A DNA stretch of 35,424 nucleotides, taken from Phoronis australis. Its lineage: Eukaryota; Phoronida; Phoronidae. Positions 9,901 through 19,697 of this stretch are shown one piece after another. How positions within the stretch are numbered: position 1 is the first letter of the stretch; every line of letters begins with the position of its first letter. Below the pieces are notes generated by a model. That model was given only the letters and a program-made list of their open reading frames with translations. It made no database searches and was not told the origin of the DNA. The stretch is taken from the NCBI GenBank assembly GCA_002633005.1, contig NMRA01000135.1:366877-402300 (forward strand), read 5' to 3'. Made by a program: the position numbers and the translations under genes.

Positions 9901-12900
9901 TGCGTCTGTCTAGATACATTGCGTCTGTCTAGATACATTGCGTCTGTCTAGATACATTGCGTCTGTCTAGATACATTGCGTCTGTCTAGATACATTGCGT
10001 CTGTCTAGATACATTGCGTCTGTCTAGATACATTGCGTCTGTCTAGATACATTGCGTCTGTCTAGATACATTGCGTCTGTCTAGATACATTGCGTCTGTC
10101 TAGATACATTGCGTCTGTCTAGATACATTGCGTCTGTCTAGATACATTGCGTCTGTCTAGATACATTGCGTCTGTCTAGATACATTGCGTCTGTCTAGAT
10201 ACATTGCGTCTNACGAAATTCGGACACTAGCGGAAACCCAAATTTGGAGGTCCGCCAAATTCGGACACCACAAAATGATATTTCGCGAGATTCGTCCAAG
10301 AATGAATTTTTTCTATTGGAATTAATTTTCAGTGTCCGAAAATCACGCGACTTTACCGTACTGCTTACGCTAGCCAAATTGTAAGAAAAACTGCAGATCT
10401 AGCAATGGGTGGTCCACTGCATGTCAGCAGTGCAGTGGGTGGCATCAGTTATTGGGAGTAAAACCGGGGGCATGCTGGGGGTGGACATACCGTGGACATT
10501 GATGCCGTAATGCATCACTTTACTTGATAGCTTGTTGAAGTTGATGGTGATGAGATTCTCCTTAAGTTCATGATTAAAAGTGGTGAAAATGTATATTGAT
10601 GAGCTGACGACCAACAGCGGAATATTCCACACACCTATTGGCATCATTTGTAAACTGAAGTCCTGAGCTACTAAATGGGAGACAATAACTACGGTAGAAA
10701 GATTAATAAATAATGGACTCTTCGCGTGCGTATTACTGGGATTGTTAAGAGAAGTTATTGACAGCAACCCGTTTACCAATATGAGAAATTAAGGAATTCT
10801 TTAAAATTGTAGTAGAAATTACATGTTAATATTTTGATGACCTTTCCACTAATTGACCTCTTCCGGTGCATTATGAGCCTCGATGAGGGAAAAATTGTAA
10901 GCTCAATTAAAAGTGTGGTTGATGCTAAGAATCACAGATGTTTTACTTTAAGCACTTTAGAATGCAAGATGAATGAATTGGTCAAACTTTCAGAAGAAAA
11001 ATGCACCTAATGACCCTGTGAGTGCACCAAATGGCCTGAAAATTTAGAATTCATACTCAATCGCATTTAGTAAACAGATATGTAATTTTGAAGTCTCTAG
11101 CTCAAAATTTTAGTTTGCACTCAATGACCTTCGACCTATTTTTTCTGATTGGTTAAGTCTATTGCTTAGTAAAGTAGGGTGTTCAATTGGCTTGTTGATT
11201 TACACCAATGTGCTGAAATTGAAAAGAATTCCTTGAAAAATGTAGGAGATATAACATTTTGAACGTTATATGACCTTTGCACTAATTGACCCTATCCAGT
11301 GCATTATAAGCATCTTTTAGAGAATTTTTGCAAAGCCCGTGAAAAGTGTGCTTAATGCTAAGAGTCACTGTTGTCTAACAGTTGACACATCAGAATACTT
11401 GGTGAATGAAAAGGACTAATTTTCAGAAGAAAAATGCACCTAATGACCCCATGGTTGCACTAAATGACCTGAAACTTTGTATTTCGAATCGAATTGGATT
11501 TGAAGTGTCTAGCTCAAAATTTTAGTTTGCACCTAATGACATTTGACCTGTTTTATGTGATTGGATGATTCCATTACTTAGAAAAGTAATCTTTTTTGTC
11601 ATATTGACTTATACCTGTGCACTGAATTTGAAAAGATAGCTTTAAAACTGAATGAGGAGTAGCATTTTGAAAATTATATGACCTGTGCACCAAACAACCC
11701 CTTCCGGTGCAATATGGAATATGATTATATAACGAATCAAAATTTATGTACTGTCAAAAATCATATGCTGAATTTAAAGAACGTACCTGCACCCAATTTG
11801 GAGTTATTAAGCCTCAAAGTTGGTCGGAAGAAGAATAAGAAAAAAAAATAAGAATAAGAAGAATAAGAATAAAATTGAAGAAAACCCAGGAACAACAGTA
11901 CTCTGCGCTTGTTCGCGCAGAGTAATAAGAATAAGAATAAAATTGAAGAAAACCCAGGAACAACAGTACCCTGCACTTACACGCGCAGAGTAATTAAACT
12001 TCAAGGACCTCTCCCAAGTTGCCAGGATACTGAAATCACAAATTTATTTTAAATGAAAATGTTGGACAATATAAACATTTCACCCCTACTGCTGTGTAAC
12101 TGATTGGTTAACTGGATTGTGTCAACCATCATAGCCGTTATCACAGATATGTCAAAATGTCCAGTCACAGCCATAATCAATTTGTCTTTTGTTTGCCCAC
12201 ACCAGGTGATGTTTTTGTTGTACTTAGTATTTTTAGAAAATTAAAGCTGTTATTATTATTATTATTGTGCAGTGCACTTGGCTAACGAGACAGAACAGTT
12301 TTGAAACTTTAAATGTTCATTTTGGTCATCACAGCCACTATCATACTCTGCATTTATATTTTTTAATTTTTGCAGCTTATGTTAATATAGTGATTGATAA
12401 AATCCAGAACTTCCTAATGTGAACTATCTTAATTCTGTATAATTTTATTTCTGAAACACTTTTAAATAGTCGTATTGTGTGGGTTAAAATGTCAACATCA
12501 CAGCCGTTATCGCAACATACTTCGTGAAAAACAAATTTTCTCATATTCTTGTTTTTCCAGCTATGTCCTCGATTAAGTTTACTGAAAATATTTTAGCTTA
12601 GCAACAACTAACCACAAGTTTTTTTCCTACCAGCTTGAATTTGAATTTCAAGCACTGATGTCACTTTTGTACACCTTAGCATGAACATACCCACATACTT
12701 TTTTAGCGCTGTACTGGAGTTTGTGCATTACACTGACTGGCCTGTCGTAAAAGTAGTTTCATAAGCCAGCTATTTTAATAGGAATTGCACTACATTTCAT
12801 TTTGAAATCAGAGGTTGTTTTCAACAATGTTTTTTTGAAATCGTGGACAAAAATAACGAAAAGCCATACATCTCACTTGCGACTTTTTGATTTTGATCTT

Positions 12901-15900
12901 TTTGTGCATGATTACACAGATTGGGAAGTAGTTGTTGTGAGTCCTTTGCTATATTCATTGTAGCTACAACCGGTTGCCCTATCCAGGTAAGTGGAACACA
13001 GCATAAGTTTAAGGCTTTTGCAGACTTGGTGTGGATGATGATGTGTGCGAATCTTGATCTGAGGTTTTCCAGCAGTGTGTGCGGAAAACTGACTCAAGTC
13101 TCGCAGATGACAATTTGTGGCCAAAATGTGAATCGTTTTATTTGTCTTTTTGTTTTTTGTTTTGACAGGAAGACTGGGATCAGTTGTTATTGTCCATTGA
13201 CAAGCAGCTAGACAGCGATGACGCCTCCTCAAAAGATGGCGGCACCAGTATGTTAGACATTCCCTTGGTTGATGCTCACACTAATGAGACGGTCACATTG
13301 AAGTCTCTACTTGGCTCTGGCAGTATCCTGTTGATACTTTTACGACATTTCGCGTGACTTCCGTGACGGGATCATGTGGCCCAAGTCTTTGAGAGACAGG
13401 TAAGGGCATACGGTAATTACTCCGTCACAACATAAATTCTTTTTTCAAAAATGGCAGTAGCAGACAGGAAAGCTTGTCAGTCCTGTCTGTGACGGGTATT
13501 ACACAAAATAAGGAACAGTTGGTGAAAAGATGTATTTTTACAGAGCAGCAGAAAAGTTTGACCTCTAACAGAGTGCAAATCCTGCATTATTTTTAATTCT
13601 TAATTTTTTGGCCTTTTCATCCAACAACTGTGTTATCCTCTTTGAGTGAAACTTAAGTTTCCATCTTGAAAGTGTCAGTTCTGACTGTTTTTGTATTTCA
13701 ATAGTGTTTGCTACCTTTTACGTGAAATTTGATTCCAGGTAATATGTATTGTATGCTTTTATTTGGTTGATTATGTTTATGCATCAAGAATATAATACAC
13801 TAATAAGCACAAGCAGTAAATTGTCTTTCAGGCTGAATTCACTACACGGTCCTGCAACATTTTCATAGTTTCATTTGGGGTGCGTGAGGGGGCCCTGCGT
13901 TGGATTAAGGAGACTGGCTGGCCTGGCAGAATGCTCCTTGACCAACAGCGACAGGTAGGTGAGCTGGTGTGGCCCACAATGCCTAAACATTATTTGATAT
14001 CTATTTCTTCCTAATATTAAAATCAGTTTTGTTTCCTCTTGGCTTGCGCAAGCGACAATAAAACATTTGTGCGTCTCAAATCATTTTATTTGTGAAGTAG
14101 CGAAAGAATTATATTTTGTCAATTGTAAAAACAGAACAATGTTGCAAAAAAGATATATTAATATATCCATGTTTTGAGAACCAGTTTTTTCCACCGAATA
14201 ATGGGCTTCAAGACTGGTTCTAAAACTGTGGGCACGTTATATCTGACTATTGCCCAAAAATGAGCTTGTTCCGACAATGTACATTGGAAAAATGCAGTAT
14301 GTTACCTACAGACCTGAGGAGACAGTGTAGCCTAGTGTGATAGGTGCCCCCCGCCTTATATACTCGAGGTCGTGGGTTCAAGTCCCACTGGGCCACACTG
14401 CTAGACCCTTGAGTCAGGTTTCTAGCTCTCCAGCTCGGTTTTACCTGTATATTAATAAAGCACAAAAATAGTTCCAGTGCAGTGGCCCTACATGCGCGGC
14501 GCATGTCTGGTACAACGTGTACCAGACCGCCTGCAATTACTTTTTTATACAGACCTGCCCACCTCAGAGGGGTGACTGTAGGGTTACAGTAAACAAAAAC
14601 TAAGTTTGGATGTCTTTCATTGTTGGATTTTGTATCAACTTTAAATGTGTGTCATTTTTGCATCACTTGCTAGTCGATGTGTGTCCATGAAATTCTGAAT
14701 TATTTTTCTTTTTAAAAATTGTAAGATAGGAATACTGAGTTGGAAAGGAAGCATTAGGAGCTCTTTGGTGCAAATTAAATGCAGTTGAAGAAATATACCT
14801 TGGGCATAACTACAGGAAATTTGACACCTTGGTTCTTGACATAATAGACATAAAGATTTCTTTCATGTACTCTGAAGGGATCTGTTGTCTTGATTACACT
14901 TCCATTAGTGGGGGAGGGGGTGGGGTACGGGGTGGGGTAGAGTTTGGATGATCTAAGAGGACCACCTCCCAATTGAAAGCAATTGTCCGCCCCCATTCAT
15001 TTGCTTCTGGCTTATTTTGGTTGTATTTCTTTTGGTTGTATTTATTTTGGTTGTATTTATTTTGGGTAATAGTGTTCTTAACCTAATTTTTCACAAGTAA
15101 CTCAATTTCTACAACCAGACAGTTAAAAAATCACCAGTTTCATTCCACATTATAGCAATTGATTCCAGCTAGTCTTTTACTGCTGTGAAGTTATCACAAA
15201 TGCTGAAATTGCTCTGCTCCTCACATTGTACTTGGATCAGTGTTCATGATATTGAGAGTTGATGGCATTACTTGCGTTTCTTGTACAAATTTATTGAAGA
15301 AGTAAAGACGCCATGAAATTGGTCAAATTGAATGCTGAACAAAGGTAACTTAAGGTGATTTGGGCTGAAAATGTATCTTGAGTAAAGTTTTGTGTTGAAA
15401 GAAATCTGTATATTAATCTTTTCGTACCTGTCATCATTGCATTCATACCTTACAAAGGGGAATATATGGCAACAGTGATGTTCAATAAATACACAGGGAA
15501 GCTGTACACAACTAATAATTTCTCTTGAGAGTTGTAACTTCAGTTTAGCACCAGTTTATGTGGAAACATTCTGTGTGGCATTATTTAAGAATGACATCAT
15601 CTTTTGTGTTTGCAGGATTTTCTCAGTTAGTTGTACTTAGTGTCATGTGTTCATTTGACACAATTTTACTTATTTTATTTTAGCTTTACAAATCTGTTGG
15701 TCTCGGACGGTCTGTGTATAAGGTATGTTGTACATTTTAATTATAATATTTGATTTTAGCTTTACAAATCTGTTGGTCTCGGACGGTCTGTGTATAAGGT
15801 ATGTTGTACATTTTAATTTAGGAGATGAATCTCAATCTCAATCTCTGTTTAAGTTTGCTAGTGACCATGCTGTAAACATCCTCTTTAAAAGAGATCAGGA

Positions 15901-18900
15901 TCGATGTGGAGAAATCTTTTGAATTTCTCCAATGTCACGTGGTCAGCTGGACCAATTCCTATCCACATACCATTATTCACAATAGGGGGATAGTTATCAT
16001 TAAATAAGAGTGACTCTATTCACTAGGTCACCTAGTGAGGGAAGTTGTTTCTTATCAGATCATATCTAAATAGAAGGCTTGAAAGCATCCAGGCTCCATT
16101 TTTCCATTTTCTTTTTGGGACATGAAAACCAATAAATCTGACGAGGAGTAAAAATTAGATTAAACAGGTTCTTGAATTTTCAATATTGGTGAAGTAATAG
16201 CAGTTTTGACAACAGTAAACAAATTACATTATTATTGTACTCAACTCAGGGGTCATGCCAATCAAACAGAACAACAAAACAAAACAATACAACTAAAAAC
16301 ACTGTCAGTCTATATTCTGACACAAGCCATTGAGCTATTCATTGGAAAGTATTCCAGTATGGCGTATAACCCAATGAACTGTATCAATACCAATAGACAC
16401 AGTGCCTGAAAGAATGGTTAAAACTGGTCCTGGTCTAGATCCTTTAAACGTAATGTTCATGACCGTGTAGACTTTCACACATGCTCGGTAATTACCTGTT
16501 GTATTACAGCAAACACTGGGCTGAGAATCATTACATATTTAATACATGTAATATGTTGCATAAAAGTACATCTAATAGATATTCATATATTGAACATGTC
16601 TGAGAGGCATTTGGCCCATTTATCTCGAATTTTAACATATGTAAAAATAATCTAATAATGAAAACTCCAACTGAGACGAACTTTTAAAAAAATTAAAACC
16701 TTATCATTGGATACATCTACTAAACTCCATGAGCTTCACCATGTAAGCCATTCTTGTGATATAGTACAAGTAACCTCGTTTAAGCTGTTGTCGCCTAATT
16801 TGTCAGTTGGCCTCATCTGTCACTTTTCTTCAAAAGTTTGTGGTTAAGCCGCTGTTCATAAGTTGTTGTTTTCTTGCACCTCATCACTCAAAAGCACAGC
16901 ACGCGACTAATCGCATGCAAATGTCTTCGCATCAACTTGTACTTAAGCTATACACTTGATCGCACACTTGTGGTCGTTCAAAAGTTTGGTGAAAAGCACT
17001 GATAATAAAAATAAAGTCACTGAAAAATTACATGTTTTTCACGTCTTAATAACCCATTCTTCAAGATAAATGTCTCTAATGGGAAATCTTTTGCACACGT
17101 TTGGTCTTTCGCATATCCCAGTAATATAGACACTATGTTCTTTTCCCGACACCAGTCACCACAATTAAAAATCTTGAAAGTAAAATACAGCGAACAACAG
17201 GCAAACTTGGTGGTAAACGTGTGCATGAATTTTAATACATGATACATTTTCAAAACCTTTAGAAAAGTCGATTCATATGGTAACGACCACTTGTTCAGTA
17301 ACATTTTCCTCAACAAATCAAACTGCACGCTGAGCTTTTACAAAAAGTTTTCCTCTAAAATTTGATGATATGGAATTTAATTTAGCCAACAATATGTTGC
17401 TATAAACTAGTATCCTAGCATATAATTTTAGTGACAAGAGACTGACGACTTGCACCTAAAGCGTCACATTGATCAGTCCTACGTTTTAGTGCGGTGATAA
17501 AAGTGATGAATGAACAAGGAAACTTGTACTGACATTTTGTGTTCACTAGCATATGTACAAACTGTACAATGATTAGCCCTGGGATTTTGTTCGTAGGTTT
17601 GGAGTGTAGCCGCTCTGACATTTTATGCTGAGCAGATAGCTGCGGGCAGGACGCTTCCCCAACCATTTGAAAATGTGGAAGATGATGTACATCAGGTGAG
17701 TTGAAACCTGATGACCTGGTGATAATTTGGAAGAGTTGGAATATGGCAAGAATTCCTGACATAGGCATTTGTTGTTTTTGAAAGAAGTTGTCACTGAATG
17801 CTTCTTGGCTGCCATCTGAAACTGGGAATAGTTGATCTAACAAATAAATGCTGATATGGGCAACGTTGGCAATCCTCATGAGTAACTTGTAGAACAGATA
17901 GTTATTGCTAGGAGCAGGCGATAACTTTTTAGTGAAAATATAGTGAAAACCAAAAAGCCCCACTATAGTTCAGACTTACCTGTCAATAAACTTTTGATGC
18001 TCTTTGATCATTTACTCTTGCAATTAAGTTAAATTCTTGGACACATGTTAAAAATCATCCATTAAAGGAATGTTTTCTTGCATTGAAGGTCACATCTGTT
18101 TTGGTCAGTGACCAGTATAATTACAGTTTTGGCAATGTATTTATATAGAATATATTAATCAGAAGTAAGTCTTTCCATACATATTGCTTCTTATACTTTG
18201 TTTTTCTTCCAAAAAGTGAATAGCTTGAGCAGCTCCATTACACAACCATCGCCTGCTTACGGCATACACAGGCAAAGTATTGCCAACTACTCTGGGAGAT
18301 GCTTTCAGTACCACTGTTTTGTCTGCTGACTTTCTGACGAGAACAGTACTTTGCTCAGCAAATCCGTTCATAATCGTCACCCTTTCATGTTGTTCCATTT
18401 GCACAAATGTGGTGGACTTCGTTCAAGTTGATGTTGCCGAAGCACTTCACCGTTGCTACGTTTGGAATTAACAAGCGTCATTCAAACTCCTAGAAAGATA
18501 ATGACTTGACACTTGGCCGGGCATAATGAGTCTTGATTCGTCTGGAATTGTTCTGGTACAGCACCTGTGGACTTATGGTAGCAACCTTGTTACTTGTACT
18601 TTAGCATAGTGTTTCATTAGGCATGATATGTTATCACTCTTGTAGATGGGTGGAGATTTCATACTAGACAAAGATGGCCGTTTGATTCTGTCCTACTGTA
18701 GTAAAGTTTCAACTGATAGACCGACGATGGATTCTTTACTTGACAAGCTACAGGTACTACATGTTAAACTTAGTCAAATTTCTTGTGATGTGTATTCATT
18801 TTTTCTGTCATATTGAAAGAAACTATATTTGCCAGATGGTGATAAGGGTTTTGTTGCACAAATTATCTACAATTCACATCTGATTTGTATGGTATTTGAC

Positions 18901-19550
18901 GCGTTGTTAAACTTCCTTGCGTTTATCATGCCATCAATTTACCACTCCTGTCCCCCACTACAGGATGTTCAAATGACTTGGGTAAACCCTGTCATGAGGT
19001 TTTGGATGAAATTTCATTTCGTTTTTGTCTTGTCAAACAAAATTTGATACTAGATCAAGTGGATGTATCTTTGTATGTTGAATGTTAGTAATGTTCTGTC
19101 CTCTTATTTTAAACTGAAGTGCAGCACAGGTCATGAAATTTCGGTTGACAACCGCTCAGAAAAATACATATAGCAAACCGTACTGCTAATTTTCTGTGGC
19201 AGACCAGCAGCAGACCACATTACCGACTGCAATACAGACTCTTGGCTGCCAAACAGCCAAAAGCAGAGCTGGTTTCATCACTCTTGACTGTTTTGTTAGT
19301 GAGGCGGAACGGGCTCCCGCCCATTAGCACAAGTCACTATTCATATTCTGACGTCAATTGTGACGTCTACTTGAATCTAATTGTTGGCTAATTTACGACT
19401 GGTTAGCCGAGAAATTATAACCTTTGCTGTACGACTGTTCTCTTTTTCAGTAGAATCAGATTTATTTAAAGTCCAATATAAATATTCTGGCCTTTTATTC
19501 TTATTTTCTTATCATTTTGTTGTTATTTCTGACTTTTTATATTACAGTGA
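6883..19550 (+). CDS. SelL: selenoprotein L (SelL), UxxU Prx-like2 redox protein, complete gene
   Basis: Eight coding exons join with matching phases: 6883-6979, 8149-8281, 8762-8807, 13169-13399, 13832-13954, 15684-15722 (or its duplicate 15760-15798), 17597-17695 and 18646-18753. A TGA stop follows at 19548-19550, directly after the final acceptor. The product is 292 residues. Residues 1-92 form an N-terminal, probably helical region. The thioredoxin-like (Prx-like2) domain follows. Its redox motif, Cys-x-x-Cys in relatives, is Sec155-Leu-Pro-Sec158, after the strand LLILLRHFA. Both Sec codons are UGA followed by C. In the known SelL family the two selenocysteines form a diselenide; substrate and partners are not established. 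No signal peptide is seen. A SECIS at 19569-19630 supports recoding. If not recoded, the protein would end after residue 154. Confidence 0.9.
7000..8100 (+). other. SelL intron 1
   Basis: Intron 6980-8148. AT-rich, with no repeat or exon recognised by eye. Confidence 0.6.
8149..8281 (+). CDS. SelL: SelL coding exon 2
   Basis: 133 nt between acceptor 'tattgcag' and donor 'ttcag|gtaaac', entering at phase 1 and leaving at phase 2. It encodes DSVEEFVSSKIWCMFNF through NKACEAHFR, an amphipathic helical stretch. Confidence 0.85.
8762..8807 (+). CDS. SelL: SelL coding exon 3
   Basis: 46 nt between acceptor 'tttttcag' and donor 'actgag|gtactg'. It completes the Arg codon, encodes HADVSEIVEDFWKTE and restores phase 0. 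Too short to be found by ORF length, it is supported by phase agreement on both sides. Confidence 0.8.
9551..10211. repeat. 19-bp satellite, about 35 units, in SelL intron 3
   Basis: The unit CATTGCGTCTGTCTAGATA is repeated head to tail almost without variation; only the first unit shows a TG for CG change. It breaks off at an N (10212), so the true array length is unknown and is probably longer. Such uniformity implies recent expansion. No coding or RNA-gene feature is seen in it. Confidence 0.98.
10213..10790. other. intron 3 sequence right of the satellite
   Basis: It starts with a short imperfect repeat of 'aaattcggacac'. A minus-strand frame is open over 10399-10779 but has no recognisable domain, no supporting splice sites and no start context; I regard it as non-coding. 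Confidence 0.4.
10790..11770. repeat. tandem repeat of about 425 bp, two full units and part of a third
   Basis: Recurring landmarks are 'tgacctttccactaattgac' (about 10839), a matching block at about 11270 and a third at about 11679. 'aaaatgcacctaatgacc' and 'ctagctcaaaattttagttt' each recur once per unit. Units differ by many substitutions, so this is an old duplication. It is rich in the hexamer TGACCT. It lies in SelL intron 3. Confidence 0.8.
11820..11995. repeat. A-rich 'aataag' repeat with CTCTGCGC hairpin, two units
   Basis: A segment made of (aataag)n, then 'aaaattgaagaaaacccagg', 'aacaacagta' and a palindrome occurs twice, about 80 bp apart. In the first unit the palindrome ACTCTGCGC-TTGTTC-GCGCAGAGT (11900-11923) is a perfect 9-bp stem with a 6-nt loop; the second unit's stem is imperfect. 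This looks like the tail of a dispersed foldback-type element. Confidence 0.7.
12000..13160 (+). other. SelL intron 3, right part
   Basis: AT-rich intron with a short (TTA)n microsatellite near 12250. A strong donor-like 'ccag|gtaagt' at 12987/12988 has possible acceptors before it, but any exon there would bring in a stop or break phase 0, so it is not annotated as coding. Confidence 0.5.
13169..13399 (+). CDS. SelL: SelL coding exon 4 with the UxxU selenocysteine motif
   Basis: 231 nt, phase 0 at both ends, between acceptor 'ttttgacag' and donor 'gagacag|gtaagg'. It begins EDWDQLLLSIDKQL, has an acidic linker, then the strand ILLILLRHFA, then TGA (13355-13357), CTT, CCG, TGA (13364-13366) and RDHVAQVFERQ. 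The frame stays open on both sides of the two TGAs and the protein matches the Prx-like2 fold, so they are recoded codons and not stops. Confidence 0.9.
13832..13954 (+). CDS. SelL: SelL coding exon 5
   Basis: 123 nt, phase 0, between acceptor 'gtctttcag' and donor 'cgacag|gtaggt'. It encodes 41 residues, including CNIFIVSFGVREGALRWIKE and TGWPGRMLLDQQRQ. These are the second central strand (IVSFG) and following helix of the thioredoxin fold, and the 'P...LLD..R' segment typical of Prx-like2 proteins. Confidence 0.9.
14323..14475 (+). repeat. tRNA-derived SINE-like element in SelL intron 5
   Basis: 14323-14400 resembles a tRNA. The ends pair (CAGTGT with ACACTG), an A-box-like TAGCCTAGTGTGATAGG and a B-box GGTTCAAGTCC are present, and the T arm GTGGG-TTCAAGT-CCCAC is perfect. 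The anticodon arm is degenerate, so it is not a functional tRNA gene. A tRNA-unrelated stretch follows to about 14475. Two similar tRNA-like parts define a SINE head with internal pol III promoter; family unknown. Confidence 0.6.
15684..15722 (+). CDS. SelL: SelL coding exon 6a
   Basis: 39 nt, phase 0, between acceptor 'attttattttag' and donor 'ataag|gtatgt'. It encodes LYKSVGLGRSVYK, which matches the 'LY...GL.RSV' motif after the LLD strand in Prx-like2 proteins. An identical exon follows 76 bp downstream. Confidence 0.9.
15760..15798 (+). CDS. SelL: SelL coding exon 6b, exact duplicate of 6a
   Basis: All 39 coding nt, the donor and about 20 nt of following intron repeat those of exon 6a. 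A new acceptor ('tgattttag') precedes it. Only 37 nt separate the two exons, probably too few for an ordinary intron, so use of one or the other is more likely than both. Either choice yields the same protein; use of both would repeat 13 residues in frame. An assembly artefact or a segregating insertion is the main alternative. Confidence 0.7.
15840..17590 (+). other. SelL intron 6
   Basis: Intron following exon 6a or 6b and ending at 17596. No repeat, RNA gene or exon is recognised. Confidence 0.5.
17597..17695 (+). CDS. SelL: SelL coding exon 7
   Basis: 99 nt, phase 0, between acceptor 'ttgttcgtag' and donor 'catcag|gtgagt'. It encodes VWSVAALTFYAEQIAAGR and LPQPFENVEDDVHQ, the helix and acidic loop before the final GGDFILD strand. 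Confidence 0.85.
18646..18753 (+). CDS. SelL: SelL coding exon 8
   Basis: 108 nt, phase 0, acceptor 'actcttgtag' and donor 'ctacag|gtacta'. It begins MGGDFILDKDGRLILSY and ends DSLLDKLQ, the last strand pair and helix of the fold. Immediately after the donor the two gene copies diverge, as expected for intron. Reading through without splicing would add about 18 non-conserved codons. Confidence 0.88.
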
Positions 19551-19568
19551 AACTTTGTGTAGCTGTTT

Positions 19569-19630
19569 GCCACCTGTGTGACTGTCGTCTCTGAAACTTT
19601 ATAAGAGGAGATAACATGAAGTTTGGTGGC
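19569..19630 (+). promoter_or_regulatory. SECIS element of SelL
   Basis: The pairing is helix I GCCACC (19569-19574) with GGTGGC at the 3' side, quartet GTGA (19578-19581) with TGAA (19617-19620), and helix II TGTCGTCTCT with GGAGATAACA (one C-A mismatch, U-G wobbles). The apical loop begins GAAAC and carries the conserved adenines. The element starts 18 nt after the TGA at 19548-19550. That is closer than the spacing animal SECIS elements normally need to recode a UGA, so that TGA should act as a stop, while the Sec codons in exon 4 lie several hundred mRNA nt upstream. Confidence 0.9.
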
Positions 19631-19691
19631 TGAGCAGTTGCAAGAACTACATTTTGCTGTTTGTCCTGTTCATACATAATGTAGTGTCATT

Positions 19692-19697
19692 AATAAA
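19692..19697 (+). terminator. candidate poly(A) signal of SelL
   Basis: AATAAA about 60 nt after the SECIS, with a second AATAAA at 19732-19737. Either would give a short SECIS-containing 3'UTR that ends before the convergent RNF8-like gene. Confidence 0.5.

Noticed and set aside
9551-10211. CRISPR-like array
   Set aside because: Units of 19 bp are directly adjacent with no spacers and the DNA is clearly animal; this is a satellite.
10399-10779. 126-codon minus-strand open frame
   Set aside because: No recognisable domain, starts without context and lies next to satellite DNA inside an intron.
12920-12987. Possible extra SelL exon ending at a strong donor (ccag|gtaagt)
   Set aside because: Either possible acceptor gives a length that breaks phase 0 or brings in a stop. 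Exon 3 joins exon 4 directly in phase (WKTE|EDWD).
14323-14400. Functional tRNA gene
   Set aside because: The acceptor ends and T arm pair, but the anticodon arm is not a proper stem-loop and the unit is followed by SINE-like sequence.
18754-18815. Unspliced C-terminal extension of SelL beyond exon 8
   Set aside because: The two gene copies diverge immediately after the donor and use different stops, as expected for intron.
19450-19470. Alternative last acceptor ctttttcag|TAG for SelL
   Set aside because: It would also give a stop at the junction, but copy 1 does not keep the same stop there, whereas attacag|TGA is kept in both copies.
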